The position numbers and the translations under genes were made by a program. Shown here in pieces: positions 53,810 to 64,000 of a stretch of DNA of 64,000 nt (positions are counted from its first letter, which is position 1; each line of letters opens with the position of its first letter). Source of the DNA: Leptidea sinapis. Taxonomy: Eukaryota; Arthropoda; Insecta; Lepidoptera; Pieridae. The stretch is taken from NCBI RefSeq assembly GCF_905404315.1, contig NC_066269.1:2046001-2110000 (forward strand), read 5' to 3'. The notes under the pieces are model-generated. The model saw nothing but the letters and a program-made list of their open reading frames with translations. It ran no database searches and was not told where the DNA came from.

Positions 53810-54070
53810 TATAAGGTTGATGCATCCAATATACGATTATTATTTATTACTTTTTATAAAATAATTTATATTACATAAACAAAATTACAAACTATTTTGC
53901 TATGTATATTGCTATTGTAAAATACTCTATTTGATTGCAAATAGTGGCCGTTCAGATTCTTGTATGTTCTTCTCACGAGGTCTTTTTTTCCGAGCCTATT
54001 GTAAATTTAGTGATTTAAAAAAATTATAGTGACTTAGCTTAAGTCTAATTGAATAAAGTTTGTTGCACTT
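53810..54070 (+). repeat. LINE 3' tail I
   Basis: GGTTGATGCATCCAATATAC, TACTCTATTTGATTGCAAAT and AGTCTAATTGAATAAAGTTT. Uninterrupted relative of 30603-30985, defining the insertion there. Confidence 0.6.
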
Positions 54071-54584
54071 TTATGAGAATAAAGATATTTAAACCTAAAT
54101 TAAAATAACATCAACAACATTGCAAAGGTTTATAGACTTTCTCATAATAACTTAATAGGATTTCAGTAAAATGGCAAAATGGCTTCTGGGGAGCTAGATA
54201 GAGTTGGTAGTTTTGTAGCTACTTCTGATTGGATTAAGTGGGGTTTGCGTGGAGGCTCGCTTTGTGACGTCATATTACTTAGTTCAAACATCATTTGAAT
54301 ATCTATCTAAGTTAATTTAAGGTTTCCGGGTTACTGCTTGGACAAAAATAACAAGTTTCAAATCATTATCATTACAATCAGCATCATTTATTTGCTAAAT
54401 TATTGTATAACAAAACATAGGCCAACAGAGATTTTATATTATTTAGGCAAGACAAAATTCTTAAGTAGCTTCCTAAAGATAAACTGAGACAAGAAAAAAA
54501 AAGTGAGTACGTATAGCATTCAGTTTACTTCCGTGTGTGTGTGTGGGGGTATGTGTATATCTTATGTGGGGCATAAAGGTACCA
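54071..54584. other. AT-rich stretch
   Basis: TGTGTGTGTGTGGGGG near 54532. No gene or named repeat. Confidence 0.4.
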
Positions 54585-54735
54585 GTATTATTATGAGAGA
54601 GATATAGGTCAAGGTACATTTATAAATGTCAAAAGTTTTCTTTTCTTTTGACATTTACCACTTCGGAAACGGTTGAGCTTTAATGAGAAGAAGTGGCAAA
54701 GAAACTCATTGCCACTCTTTTAAAACAGCAAGTAA
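54585..54735 (+). repeat. LINE 3'-end fragment H
   Basis: GAAGAAGTGGCAAAGAAACT and CATTGCCACTCTTTTAAAAC, with the preceding palindrome-like AAATGTCAAAAGTTTTC/TTTTGACATTT (54627-54657). Confidence 0.5.
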
Positions 54736-55124
54736 TGCTTTGTTGCCGTTATTTGTATGCCCTTAAAGTGCTTGGGTTTCACAGAGCCGATTATAAGAAA
54801 ATTCCTAAAAATTAACCTCAGCGCGACCAGGTTCTATTTTTATTTTAAGCAACCAGAAATCAAATCTGGCACAAATTTGATTAACATCTTTTTAGCCGAT
54901 TAATAGGAGTACACATACACACGTAAAGAAGAATTATAAAGCGCTTAGCTTCAATGGTGATAATATTAAATAAACAAAAGGGGAGAACAGAACCGTTAAA
55001 AATAAAAAAATTAAAAAAACCTGTTAGTAATCTAGTCGCCGCACGCTACCTTGAAAATCTTAATTATTGAGTTTATGTTTTTGATTTATTTTTTTATGAT
55101 TAAGTTTGTATAGTTCTAGCTGTG
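54736..55124. other. Unassigned AT-rich stretch
   Basis: No gene or repeat recognised. Confidence 0.4.
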
Positions 55125-55442
55125 TTGAGGTTTTTTTTAAATGAAAATAAGGGACGAAAGGAGCAGGACTTTCAGCTGATGGTAATTGATACGCCTTTCC
55201 CTATTACAATGCAGTGCCGCTCAGGAATCTTGGAAAAACCAAAAATTTTGAGCGGCACTACAATTGCGCTCGTCACCTTGAGATGTAAGATGTTAATTCT
55301 CATTTGCTCAGTAATTTAACTAGCTACGGCGTCCTTAAGACCGAAACACAATAATGCATACACATTACTCCTTCACGGCAGAAATAGGCGCCGTTGTTGT
55401 ATCCATAATCTAGCCGGCATCCTGTGCAAAGGAGCCTCACTG
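55125..55442 (-). repeat. Short retroelement A, full length
   Basis: TTTTTTTTAAATGAAAATAA to AAAGGAGCCTCACTGG. Stem GTGCCGCTCAGGAATCTTG with TTTTGAGCGGCACTAC. Confidence 0.93.
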
Positions 55443-55976
55443 GTGTTTACGTTTACGTTTGTATATACCGAACGAATATAAAAATTATTCTATTACAAAT
55501 CTTTGCGACATTTTATTTTTATTTTGAAAAAAAAAATCCGACATGTTTTTACGAATATAAAAGTGACGAATTATACGTAACGACCTATTTCGTAAGTCTC
55601 CTCAATGAGTGAACTCCAACTCGGCGAAAAGTGAAAAAAAAATATAAATTAATTTAAATAGAGCCCATAGTGAAACGAGATGCGAAAATTGTAGGCTCAG
55701 TGCGATCTCTGAAAACAGCTTGTCGGCTTGCAACACTAAATTATGAAGCCTCAAAAAAGATTTATTGCCACTTTCTACTTAATTTACGGTTTAAAGAATG
55801 AAATATGGCAACATCGCCTTTTCTATCACAAAATTATTTTGTGCTGAATATTATGGATATAAAATAATGTGAAAAAAATTGTTCGTTCATTTGCGTTGTT
55901 TATTGTTGTCGTGTATATATTTACATAAATTCGCCATCAATATCACCAATGGTGTTATTTGTACGAGAATAACTAA
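55443..55976. other. AT-rich stretch
   Basis: A segment near 55660-55740 is of mixed composition. No supported gene. Confidence 0.4.
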
Positions 55977-56217
55977 TTTTTTTATTTTATAAAAAATAAG
56001 TGACGCCCTGCCCATGCACTGCCACTCGAATTCTTGAAAAACCCAAACATTCTGAGCGGCACTACAATTGCGCTCGTCACCTTGAGACGTAAGATGTTAA
56101 GTCTCATTTCCCTAGTAATTTCACTAGCTACGGCGCCCTTCAGACCAAAACACAGTAATGTTTACATATAACTGCTTCACGGCAGAATAGGCGCCGTTGT
56201 GGTACCCATAATCTAGC
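55977..56217 (-). repeat. Short retroelement A, shortened at the tail and head
   Basis: TTATAAAAAATAAGTGACGC directly meets CCTGCCCAT, so the GACGAGCAGGACGTTCAGCTGA section is missing. The head stops at ATAATCTAGCTAGG. Confidence 0.88.
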
Positions 56218-56329
56218 TAGGTTCATAATTTTTCGCTGCATTTACTATCAGAATAACTCATACGTTTCAAAACTTTGAGAGTGATAAGTACTTAGTTTAG
56301 ATAAATTTGTATGATTCTAATAACTGAAT

Positions 56330-56937
56330 ATGTTATATAAATCCAGTGTGCTGATGTTTGTTTCCAGTAAACTCCTAAACTACAAATGAACGGATTTCAA
56401 TGAGGATTACTTCATGGAGTGCAGTTTAGTCCAACTTGAGAGATAGGATAGTTTTTATTTCGATTTGGGACCAATAATTATTTTTATTTCCAATATTTGT
56501 TTTGTCTCTAGCATGCAATATAAATATATTGAGGCATTTCTTTATAATAATAAAACAAACAGTTACATATATTACATAATAGAAGCGCCCATGAATATAA
56601 AACTGCATTGATCGTCTGGATACTGCCATTAAATTTTATGAAGCTTTCTTTATATGCTTAAAAGGAGGTTCTTGCTACTATTTCTAATGGAGAATGTGCT
56701 AAAACCTATAAAGAATGTTTATTTATTATTATTATTTAGTTTATTTTCTATGGGAGAATTTATTGACGCACGGTTTGACAGTTCTGCTGTGAAACAATTT
56801 TTGTATAACAACAGGCAGCATATTTTACGAGATAATTCTTGATTTTATGAAATTATTTATTTTATTTTATTTTATTGACAAATTCATAAGAAACAGTATT
56901 TTATTTATTACCGAAAAACCTCTGTCGGGTCAGCTAC
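56330..56937 (+). mobile_element. Non-autonomous Helitron-like element, longest copy of its family
   Basis: ATCCAGTGTGCTGATGTTTG, GGATTACTTCATGGAGTGCA, CAGTTTAGTCCAACTTGAGA, TTGACGCACGGTTTGACAGT and CTGTCGGGTCAGCTAC. The final CTAG is CTAC here. It contains about 240 bp (56505-56745) not found in the copies at 38.7 and 62.4 kb. The frame 56654-56842 lies inside and is not a gene. Confidence 0.75.
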
Positions 56938-57835
56938 ACTTGAACTTGGGTTTGTAAAACTCGAAATTTTAGGCTGGGTCACACTAACTAACTTTAGCAA
57001 TAACGAATATGTTAAAGTTCCGGTTAAACAAAAATGTGTTGCACCATTTGACAATTTTTAGATGAGGTCATAACTTTAACTGTTAGCCGTAACCGTACAG
57101 TCTTCGCCAGTTAAAGCTATTGTTATTGTTAAATAGCTTACAGCGACCTGGAAAAAACTTCAACTGAATATTCGATATTTACTTGTTATTTCACTTTTTT
57201 ACTTTGACTATGCCAGGGAATAAGATGATGCAATACATTCCGCAGTCTATGTTAAAGTCAGCGTTAAATTAGACTTAAACATTAACTATAACAATTAGAT
57301 CGATGGTTAGGATGAACATGAAAGCCCATCTTTATAAAAATGCTCCAGCAAATAATCCTCAAAATAATCCTCTCTATTTTCATTGAGTCTGGTTTGTCAT
57401 CGGATGCTATCATGAGCTAGGCCCTTATCTCTCCACTGCAGACGACCAATCATTATATTTCACCGCCAAAGACTTTTACTTAAGTTCTAAATTAGATCTA
57501 TATTTAACTGAAGCTTACATTCATTAATTCGAAAATGTTTAAGAATGGGTTAATAAATATTATGCAGCAATGAAACAAGAAGTTACGCCATAGAAATTCA
57601 TTTGAAATCGTATTTTTATACTAATTACTAAATGTATCGACAAAGTTTTTCCCAAAAATTTGATTTTTAAAATGCTATGGAAATTAATTCCAAATTGAAA
57701 GTAGTAAAAAAGTTAAACCAACGTGTATTTCTTAGTGATCATTGCATCTATCAATTATTGCGCTTGGATAATTTGAAAAAATAAAATATGTCTTACTACT
57801 CAACCTCTTTCCCTCGTAGTACATAATTATGTTTA
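56938..57835. other. Unassigned AT-rich stretch
   Basis: From 56970 to 57310 several GTTAAAG/TTAACTGTTAG-like pieces recur and are rich in TTAA, possibly a decayed inverted-repeat element. No clear ends. Confidence 0.35.
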
Positions 57836-58545
57836 CGAGGTAAACTGTCGGCTGCTCGATTGATGGTCACTGTGTGAACAGCATCAGTTACGCTGACGAC
57901 ATGGTGCCGTTGAGCCCATGGATCGGTGCTCTCCGGCGGTTGTTGTCCTTCTTTGAGAGGTACGCGGAACTCACGGGCTCCGCTATAATGTTAAAAAAAG
58001 TGAACTGCTCGTCTTTAAGGCAGCAAAGAATAAACCGACTTATGTGCCACCAGTAATGCTCAGAAGTGTTCTACTGAAGAGGGTTACTGAGTTAAATACC
58101 TTGGCCATACTGTAACCTTAAAGACGATGCAGATATTGAAAGGGAACTGCGAGCGTTGGCTGTCCGCTGCAATATGCTGGTCCGCAGGTTCTACCGTGGT
58201 ACCGCACAGGTTAAGGTAACCTTGTCAAGGCGTTTTGTCAGTCCTTATATACCAGTGCCCTGTGGGTTGGATATACGCGGCGGGCATACAATGCTCTCCG
58301 AGTGCAATATAATAATGTTTTCATGTATCAGGTATGTTTGCGGATGCACACGTGGATAACTTTTTATCAATCATCCGCAAACGGACAGCCTCACTGATGC
58401 GTAGGGTTCGCGCGAGTACTAACAATATCCTGATGGTTATAGGTAAACCCGAATGTGCTGTTCTGAGACACTGGGTTCATACGCACACCCATGTGTACCA
58501 GGTGCCTCAAAACAACGCAGATTTTGAGAATTAAATGTTTTAATA
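57836..58545 (+). pseudogene. LINE reverse transcriptase remnant, YADD box and downstream
   Basis: CSIDGHCVNSISYADDMVPL contains the catalytic YADD motif. It is followed by IGALRRLLSFFERYAE, after a frame break YLGHTVT-like, then LAVRCNMLVRRF, QVKVTLSRRFV, MFADAHVDNFLSIIRKRTAS and TTHTHVYQVPQNNADFEN-like. It is a non-LTR RT of a family different from B (clade not resolved). At least three frameshifts; 5' part missing. Confidence 0.88.
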
Positions 58546-60088
58546 ATTCTGCTATTTTTTTATTTTACTAACATAGTTTTAAGTATTACTCTACTAACAA
58601 TATATGGACTTTTAATGGTCTAAATTAATTTTTTTTTATTAAAAACTTTTTGGCAAAAATTCAATCTACGCCAAGTAAGGGCGTAAGTACTTCTTTTCTT
58701 CTATCTATAAATATAATAAAGGCTCGACGTGTCGGTAAAAATCTTTTGTAGGTGAAATACTAAAAGCTGAATACAAAAATATAAAAATTAATAAAAACAA
58801 TGTGCATCTGTCTGTTTTAAGTACACGTTAATCTCTGGAACTACGGGACAGACTTTCTTGAAATTCTTCAAGAACGCCTTCAGCGTAGACTGAAGCAAGA
58901 AGCTGTACTTGATCAAAATCTGTGCAGTGAGAAAAGTTATGTTAATCCAAAGTGTATTAATTATTAACAAGAGTTCGGGCCATAGTACATTTTCTGCGTG
59001 TACTCGGGCGAGGTCGCAGACATCAACTTGTCTTTTAATAAAACCAATTTCGACAGGACGATATTACCTCTGCTAAATGCGCGGCGGAGGTGTTGCAAAG
59101 TTATAAAATTTGGAGCATACGTTTATTTACCTTACGTAACACAGAGCTTGTACGTAAATAGACATGATTGGCGAATCGTTATCATCAATGGGTAATCTGC
59201 ACTCATTACCGGCGTATTATTCTATTACATATTTATTTATTAAGGAATACCAACATTTTTTTACATTGATATTATCGATTTAATCACTATATGTTTTTAC
59301 CATTTTACATAGCCTAGGAATAGGAAAGTTCGCTCCAAAAATACTCGAACCGGTGAAACTAGCGGAACAATATGCTTCCGGAGATAAATACTAGGGACAC
59401 GATATATATTTTTATTCGTAGATGATGATTAGATACTCTTATTTTGATTTTGTGAAATCTTTTAAGGGGTTAACGCGCGTCAACGGACTTTAAGAGGTTG
59501 GCTGCATTTATCCTAGCTAGTTTTTTATCATTAGCAATGACACGAAATACCTTATAAATACTATGGTATATGTGCTACTTACTCTTTATAAGCCCTACTT
59601 AAACCGAAATTATTCATGCTTTTTTGATTACTAATTCTTTTTTAAGTACTTCCGGCAACGGTCCTGTAATTCAAGAGGATATGGGTGACTCCTCTTCCAT
59701 AAAGAAGTTACCTCTTCTTTTAAAGGGTCCGTTTTAAATTTGTTTGTTTCTTTTTATATTTAGCTTTTTTTTGAGTTGCCTCAAATACTGTAACTCTTTA
59801 TCCCACGATGCTTAAGATAGTTTGAGAAACTCTACACAAGCAATGTCATAACTTGCCAAGTAATGTGAAAAAGCTCTCAACTAAGATTAAATATTTAATT
59901 AAACTTAGTGGCCATTTTCCAGTTTACACATAAGTGCTGATAATGGAACCTCATATTTCAACATGTTAGTTACTTGCGGTTTTTTTTATATCATAGTTTA
60001 AGTGCGAACTAATTAAAGCCTATTTGTTAATGTTTGAGAGTGGGATGAACTTTTAGGGAAATACCTACTTAATTTTACTATCGTACAC
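58546..60088. other. AT-rich stretch, no gene supported
   Basis: About 1.5 kb. A 65-codon plus frame (58998-59195, with CRDINLSFNKTNFDRT-like residues) shows no family. The GTTAACGCGCGTCAACGG piece at 59468 is notable only as CpG-bearing. Confidence 0.4.
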
Positions 60089-60091
60089 TAA

Positions 60092-60229
60092 CCCCCTTAT
60101 TCATAATAGTCTGCTAACTTAAAGCATTGCTAATTCTCACTCTGTCTTCTTCTATTGACCTAAGTCAGAATGAGAAAAAACACTCCGTAGCGGCTATTGA
60201 AAGTTAGCGGACCATTATGAATAAGGGGG
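60092..60229. mobile_element. PIF/Harbinger-like MITE with TAA target duplication
   Basis: A 138-bp element starting CCCCCTTATTCATAATAGTC and ending GACCATTATGAATAAGGGGG-type sequence (inverted ends of about 28 bp with few mismatches). It is flanked by TAA on both sides (60089-60091, 60230-60232), the 3-bp duplication of PIF/Harbinger elements. Non-coding. Confidence 0.88.
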
Positions 60230-60296
60230 TAAATGGTTAATACACTTGTATCTTTAGGACGAACGAGTTATAGATCTATAGCGTGTAATTATTCGT

Positions 60297-60860
60297 TTTT
60301 TGTAAGAAGAAAATATCAGACGAGCAAGATATTCACTATATGATGAGGTACGTTCTGCCCATTACAATGTAGTGCCGCTCTGGATTCTTGAAAATCCAAA
60401 ATTTTGAGCGCCATCACAATTGCGCTCGTCACCTTTAGTAATTTCACTATGAAATTAAATTATTTATTTTGCTTTGGAATAATCTTAAATATTACAATGT
60501 CCTCTATCTCGTGTACATGAAAAAGCATGCAAAAAATTTTCAAGCAGCTATTTAAAGAGTTTAATTAAGAGTATTATTTAAACATTTTCTTTGTCAATAT
60601 TTATAACTAATTATATAACTTTTATACGCATGTTATGGATGTTTTTAAGGAAAAGTGTTGTTTTAGGACAATATTGTCTTGTTGCCCTAGTGAATCAACA
60701 GCTGACGTGAATAAATCTGTGGTTACGCACAAATTTCCAACTAGCTACGGCACCTTTCAAACCGGAACACAAATATTGCTCATACACTTTTGCTCCACAG
60801 CAGAAAAATGCGCCACTGTGATACCCATCTAGCCGGCATCCCGTACGTATCCTCCCATTG
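60297..60860 (-). repeat. Short retroelement A, diverged and interrupted
   Basis: First part 60297-60450 (tail region to GTCACCTTTAGTAATTTCAC, itself lacking about 35 bp). Second part 60737-60860 from AACTAGCTACGGCACC to CCTCCCATTGG. About 287 bp of unrelated AT-rich sequence lies between TTTCACT and AACTAGC. Confidence 0.82.
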
Positions 60861-60879
60861 GTAAAATATATACTGTCCA

Positions 60880-61480
60880 TTGGCCATTCATGCTTTAAAC
60901 TACTCTACAGTGTGTCTCTCAGGCTAACTGAGTCTACGAAGCTGATAATGTTCTAAAGCTTTGAAAAACTCCCCTGCTTGATAAACTCTTGTCTTCCTAA
61001 ATGTTGGCTCCTTTTACTATGAAGCGCATTGCATTCTCTTAGGACATGTGGCATAGTGTTTCATCTTTTTTGGGACAAAACCTAAAATATATGGGAGTCT
61101 CTGAGCGCTATTGTATTGCGATGCTTGTTTAGTCTAGAAAGTCTTTGGTCATAAACGGAAGAGGATGGGCTAACATTTGATTTACTTGTCTATTTATGAA
61201 GTGGTTTTGGATAGAAATGTTGTAAATATTCACCTGGGTGTAAATTCCAGAAACAGATCTATGAATATACATTTTGGAGTAAAATATACAGCTTTGAATC
61301 TGTTTAATCCGGACGAGTCTGGATCGTTATTGCTGACGTCATAAACGGCAGCGTGACTCTCCCACTTATAAAAAACCCTTAGTCGCCTCTTACGGCACCC
61401 TTGGGCCTGGGACTTCCCTATCTATTTAAGCCCTGGGGAAAGCACAGTGTATTTAACGCAGGGCAGGGTGTATTACATAC
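60880..61480 (-). pseudogene. LINE (R1/I/jockey type) C-terminal remnant
   Basis: Minus strand includes RLNKHRNTIALRDSHIF, then MPHVLRECNALHSKRSQHLG. These correspond to the cysteine/histidine and RNase-H-proximal C-terminal region (L.KH....G....C..C...ET..H.L.EC..L). Further upstream, NPKGAVRGD lies at 61380-61430. Stops interrupt it. Confidence 0.65.
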
Positions 61481-61544
61481 ATAACTCGGATAGGAATTAC
61501 GCATTGAAATAAAATATGTTTTCACTAACCAGGATTGGACTTGA

Positions 61545-61700
61545 TGATAAATTTTTTAGTGGACAGAAAACTTCAGTTTTAGCAAATTGCACTGCGTTAC
61601 TCATGAACATCTTTGGGTAAACCTGTAGGAATAGGTGTTCCACAGGGTTCTATTCTCGATCTTTTCTTCTTTTATATATATTCGAACGAAATACGAAATA
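61545..61700 (+). pseudogene. LINE reverse transcriptase scrap (GVPQGSIL box)
   Basis: At 61634-61657 the plus strand reads GVPQGSIL, followed by DLFFFYIYSNE, matching the conserved RT motif GVPQGS(V/I)L.P.LF..Y.ND. Upstream NFLVDRKLQF fits the preceding RT block. Only about 50 codons survive. Confidence 0.75.
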
Positions 61701-62039
61701 CCTTTTCTTACTTTACTTCTCATAAAGCTGTTCGTGGTATATTATGTCATATTGGTTAGTGAGTCCAACGAAAAAAGTAAGAAAAAAGGTATAAAAAATT
61801 ATTCAAACAAAACAAATCTTAACTGTATTTAAAATACTATGATAACATTTAATTAAAACTATCATTATGGGAAAGTGTACCAAGAATACTGGCAGCATTT
61901 ACGCGTTGGATAACTAGCCTGACCCGTTGTTGACAGAAAATAATATAATCAGTTAATATACGCTTTTATTACAAAGTCCCTACCGCTGTTCTATTGATAC
62001 CAATTGTACCACCGTTGTACAATCTTAATCTTATATCTA
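61701..62039. other. Unassigned stretch
   Basis: AT-rich; nothing recognised. Confidence 0.4.
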
Positions 62040-62383
62040 AACGAGCAATTCTTGTATATAAATATATATATAATCTGAATCTCGGAAACGGCTCCAACGA
62101 TTTTAATGAACTTTAGTATACATGTAGTGTCGGGGGCGAGAAATCGATCTAGGTGGGTTTCGGTTTAAAAAATTGTAGTTTTATCCGTGTTTTAATGAGA
62201 AACTGCTACAATGACATTAGAATACAAGGGTAAATTTAACCACTATGTACAAGACTATAATAGCTCAGATGGGACATTGGGTGATCAGGAAAGCAGAAGA
62301 CCTCGGTTCGAATCCAGATGTCCTATTAGTTTGTTTTTGTTCAAGTTTTGTGCCTTCTTAAAAATCCGAGCAATGCTCGGTCG
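62040..62383 (+). mobile_element. Helitron-like element carrying a B-box-like sequence
   Basis: TATAATCTGAATCTCGGAAA, CGGCTCCAACGATTTTAATG, GGGGCGAGAAATCGATCTAG, TTTAACCACTATGTACAAGA and GCAATGCTCGGTCGTCCAGG, an order typical of a lepidopteran Helitron-like repeat. GGTTCGAATCC at 62305-62315 is a perfect pol III B box. The 78-codon frame here is not a gene. Confidence 0.6.
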
Positions 62384-62795
62384 TCCAGGTACTATATATG
62401 AATTACGTGACACGTTGTTTGTCCGCGATGGACCCCAAAACTCATGAACGGATTTAAATGGGGATTACTTCATGGAGTGCAGTTTAGTCCAACTTGAGAG
62501 ATAGGATACTTTTTATTTCGATTTGGGATCCATAATTATTTTTATTTTCAATACTTGTTTTGTATGGACATATTTTCTATGAGAGATTTTATTGACAGTT
62601 CTGCTGTGAAACAATTTCAATATAGTTAGTTAACAACAGGGAGCACTGACGTTCTATATACATAATATAAAACGGCATTGACAGGGAGCATATTTTACAA
62701 AATAATTCTTGGGGTTATGAAATATTATTGACAAATTCATGAAAAACAGTATTTTTATTTATTACGCACAGAACAACGTCTGTCAGGTCAGCTAG
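62384..62795 (+). mobile_element. Non-autonomous Helitron-like element
   Basis: Starts ACTATATATGAATTACGTGA, with GACACGTTGTTTGTCCGCGA, GGGGATTACTTCATGGAGTG and GACAGTTCTGCTGTGAAACA; ends GTCAGGTCAGCTAG followed by T. Directly abuts the preceding Helitron-like element, without spacer. An additional copy of GGGAGCA-containing sequence (62640, 62682) indicates a short internal duplication. Confidence 0.8.
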
Positions 62796-62807
62796 TATTG
62801 TATAAAT

Positions 62808-62950
62808 TTTATTTTAAAAAAGAGGCCAAAATACTAAGCGAGTTGAGTTGAGACTTGCGCCTTTTCTTCTCTCTCAGCGCCATTTCTTTTCGAAGCGTTG
62901 GTAGTAGTTTAATTGACGTCAAACGTATTAAAAATGAATCGATTTTGGGA
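62808..62950 (+). repeat. LINE 3' tail J
   Basis: CGAGTTGAGTTGAGACTTGC, CTTCTCTCTCAGCGCCATTT and CGAAGCGTTGGTAGTAGTTT; the reverse counterpart is at 42478-42605. Confidence 0.55.
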
Positions 62951-63229
62951 TAGAAGTTTAATATAATCTACGGGCTTGATAAAGCGTGAAACCGTTTACC
63001 GTTCGCAATCGATCGTACCCTTGTCATAGTGAGAGATAATGATATATGCAATAACTCTCTATTCATGTCATAGTGTCTTGGGAGAATAAAATGAATAACC
63101 CATGTCTGATTTACAGCTTTATTAAGGTATAATTTTTGTCATCGGCGATACGCGGGTAATTTTTGTTTTCCTAAAGCATTTTGCATTTGAATTTATTGTG
63201 ACTTTTTTCCAACCATACGATGTGTCTAC
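62951..63229. other. Unassigned stretch
   Basis: Short; mixed composition. No gene. Confidence 0.35.
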
Positions 63230-63480
63230 ACTCTACAGCGTTTCTCCTCAGAAGCGAATAGCCTATTCGCTTCTATGAAGAGGATAATGTAGTTAGGAGA
63301 GTAGGGTTTCAGAAAGTTTGTTGGGAGTTCATGTCCTCTTAGATACTGGCCCCTTAAAGAGTGAAGCACATTGTGTTCGCTCAGTATGTGGCAAGATGTT
63401 TAGTCCCTTCGACAGAATCTACAAATGGAATCATTGCCTCCTATGTTTGTTGAGCCTGTGATCAATCTGTTTATCTTACA
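63230..63480 (-). pseudogene. LINE (R1/I/jockey type) C-terminal remnant
   Basis: Minus strand gives HRLNKHRR, then ICRFCRRD, and CHILSEHNVLHSLRGQYLRG-like blocks in another frame. Homologous to 60880-61140 (both have the reverse of GATGTTGGCTCCTTT). The motif CRFC with C/H-rich spacing is well conserved. A 10-bp inverted pair GAAGCGAATA/TATTCGCTTC lies at 63251-63274. Confidence 0.65.
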
Positions 63481-63829
63481 ATACGTAAGTATTATTTATT
63501 TAGACAGAGTAAGACTTGGGAATATTTCTTGCCTTTCAGCATTGAAAACTGGCATTACATCCATTGCCAGATAAGGAGGTCATGGCTTCTTTATGAAATA
63601 GGTATAACAACAGTGCAGCTAAGACTAGGGTAGAGCTAGAGATGCAGTCCTTCTAGAAATGTGATGTGAGCACGAAGAATATAATTACTCAAAAATACCA
63701 AGAAGTTGACCAAATTTATTTAAATTTCTCAGTAAAGAACAATTTAAGCAGAGATGCAGATTTACTAAGGACTGTGCACATTATTTTTAATAAAATAAAT
63801 AAAAATTTGCCCCAATGAATACGACGAGT

Positions 63830-64000
63830 GGACTGTATATCACCGAAGTTGTAGCTATTGATGGCCCTTCGATTTTACTCGACAGGAAACTTTCGAGCCA
63901 TTGTGAGAGATACAGTTAACGTATGACGGAAAGAGTTTCAAGGGTTATTGCGACATTAAGACAGCTATTTGAGAAAATGCCTAATCCTAATCAAAGACCA
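63830..64000 (+). pseudogene. LINE (R1/I type) fragment running off the window
   Basis: LLDRKLSSHCERY, stop, RMTERVSRVIATLRQLFEKM and PNPNQRP. RMTEKVSRV...LR.L.PN is the block just downstream of the RT palm in lepidopteran R1-like elements. The frame is open to the window end; the remaining part lies outside. Confidence 0.65.

Noticed and set aside
55125..56217. Two neighbouring A elements as the inverted or direct ends of one larger transposon
   Set aside because: They are in the same orientation but cut differently, and A copies are so common here that chance adjacency is expected.

Overview
The window looks like lepidopteran (moth or butterfly) nuclear DNA. It is AT-rich and full of interspersed repeats of types I associate with Lepidoptera: RTE-type reverse transcriptase tails, a tRNA-derived SINE, Helitron-like elements ending in CTAG, hAT and PIF/Harbinger-like MITEs, and several LINE 3' ends. 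I see no complete host protein-coding gene, rRNA or functional tRNA. Nearly every longer open reading frame is a decayed transposon fragment or an antisense shadow of one. The window is best read as an intergenic or intronic transposon-rich stretch. All family assignments come from reading by eye, and family letters (A, B, C, F, G, H, I, J, K) are local labels only.

Layout: bases 1-3014 and 4991-7990 are two almost identical copies of one segment (offset 4990, about 13 substitutions seen by eye), separated by about 2 kb of other repeats. From 8 to 18 kb there are RTE remnants, several copies of short retroelement A, a THAP-exon-bearing inverted-repeat element (family F), and the longest LINE fragment (family B, 17.4-18.5 kb, with a YADD reverse transcriptase box). 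From 19 to 32 kb there are Helitron-like elements, a 16-bp minisatellite, two tRNA-SINE copies and two conspicuous short palindromes. There is also a less repetitive stretch (27.1-29.5 kb) that ends in a GC-richer island. From 33 to 48 kb there is a hAT element inside another hAT element (target duplications visible), a Helitron nested in another Helitron-like element, further B, C and F copies, and a 193-bp exact duplication. From 48 to 64 kb there are a Ty3/gypsy pol fragment, more A, C and K copies, several reverse transcriptase scraps and a Harbinger-type MITE.

Three relationships between elements stand out. Short element A and LINE B share a closely similar 3' tail of about 28 nt before the A-run, which suggests B-type machinery mobilises A. 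Family F copies carry what looks like the first exon of a THAP zinc-finger protein followed by a splice donor, which points to internally deleted P-type transposons. The 3-kb duplication ends inside an A element, so repeat-mediated recombination or unresolved haplotypes are both plausible causes.
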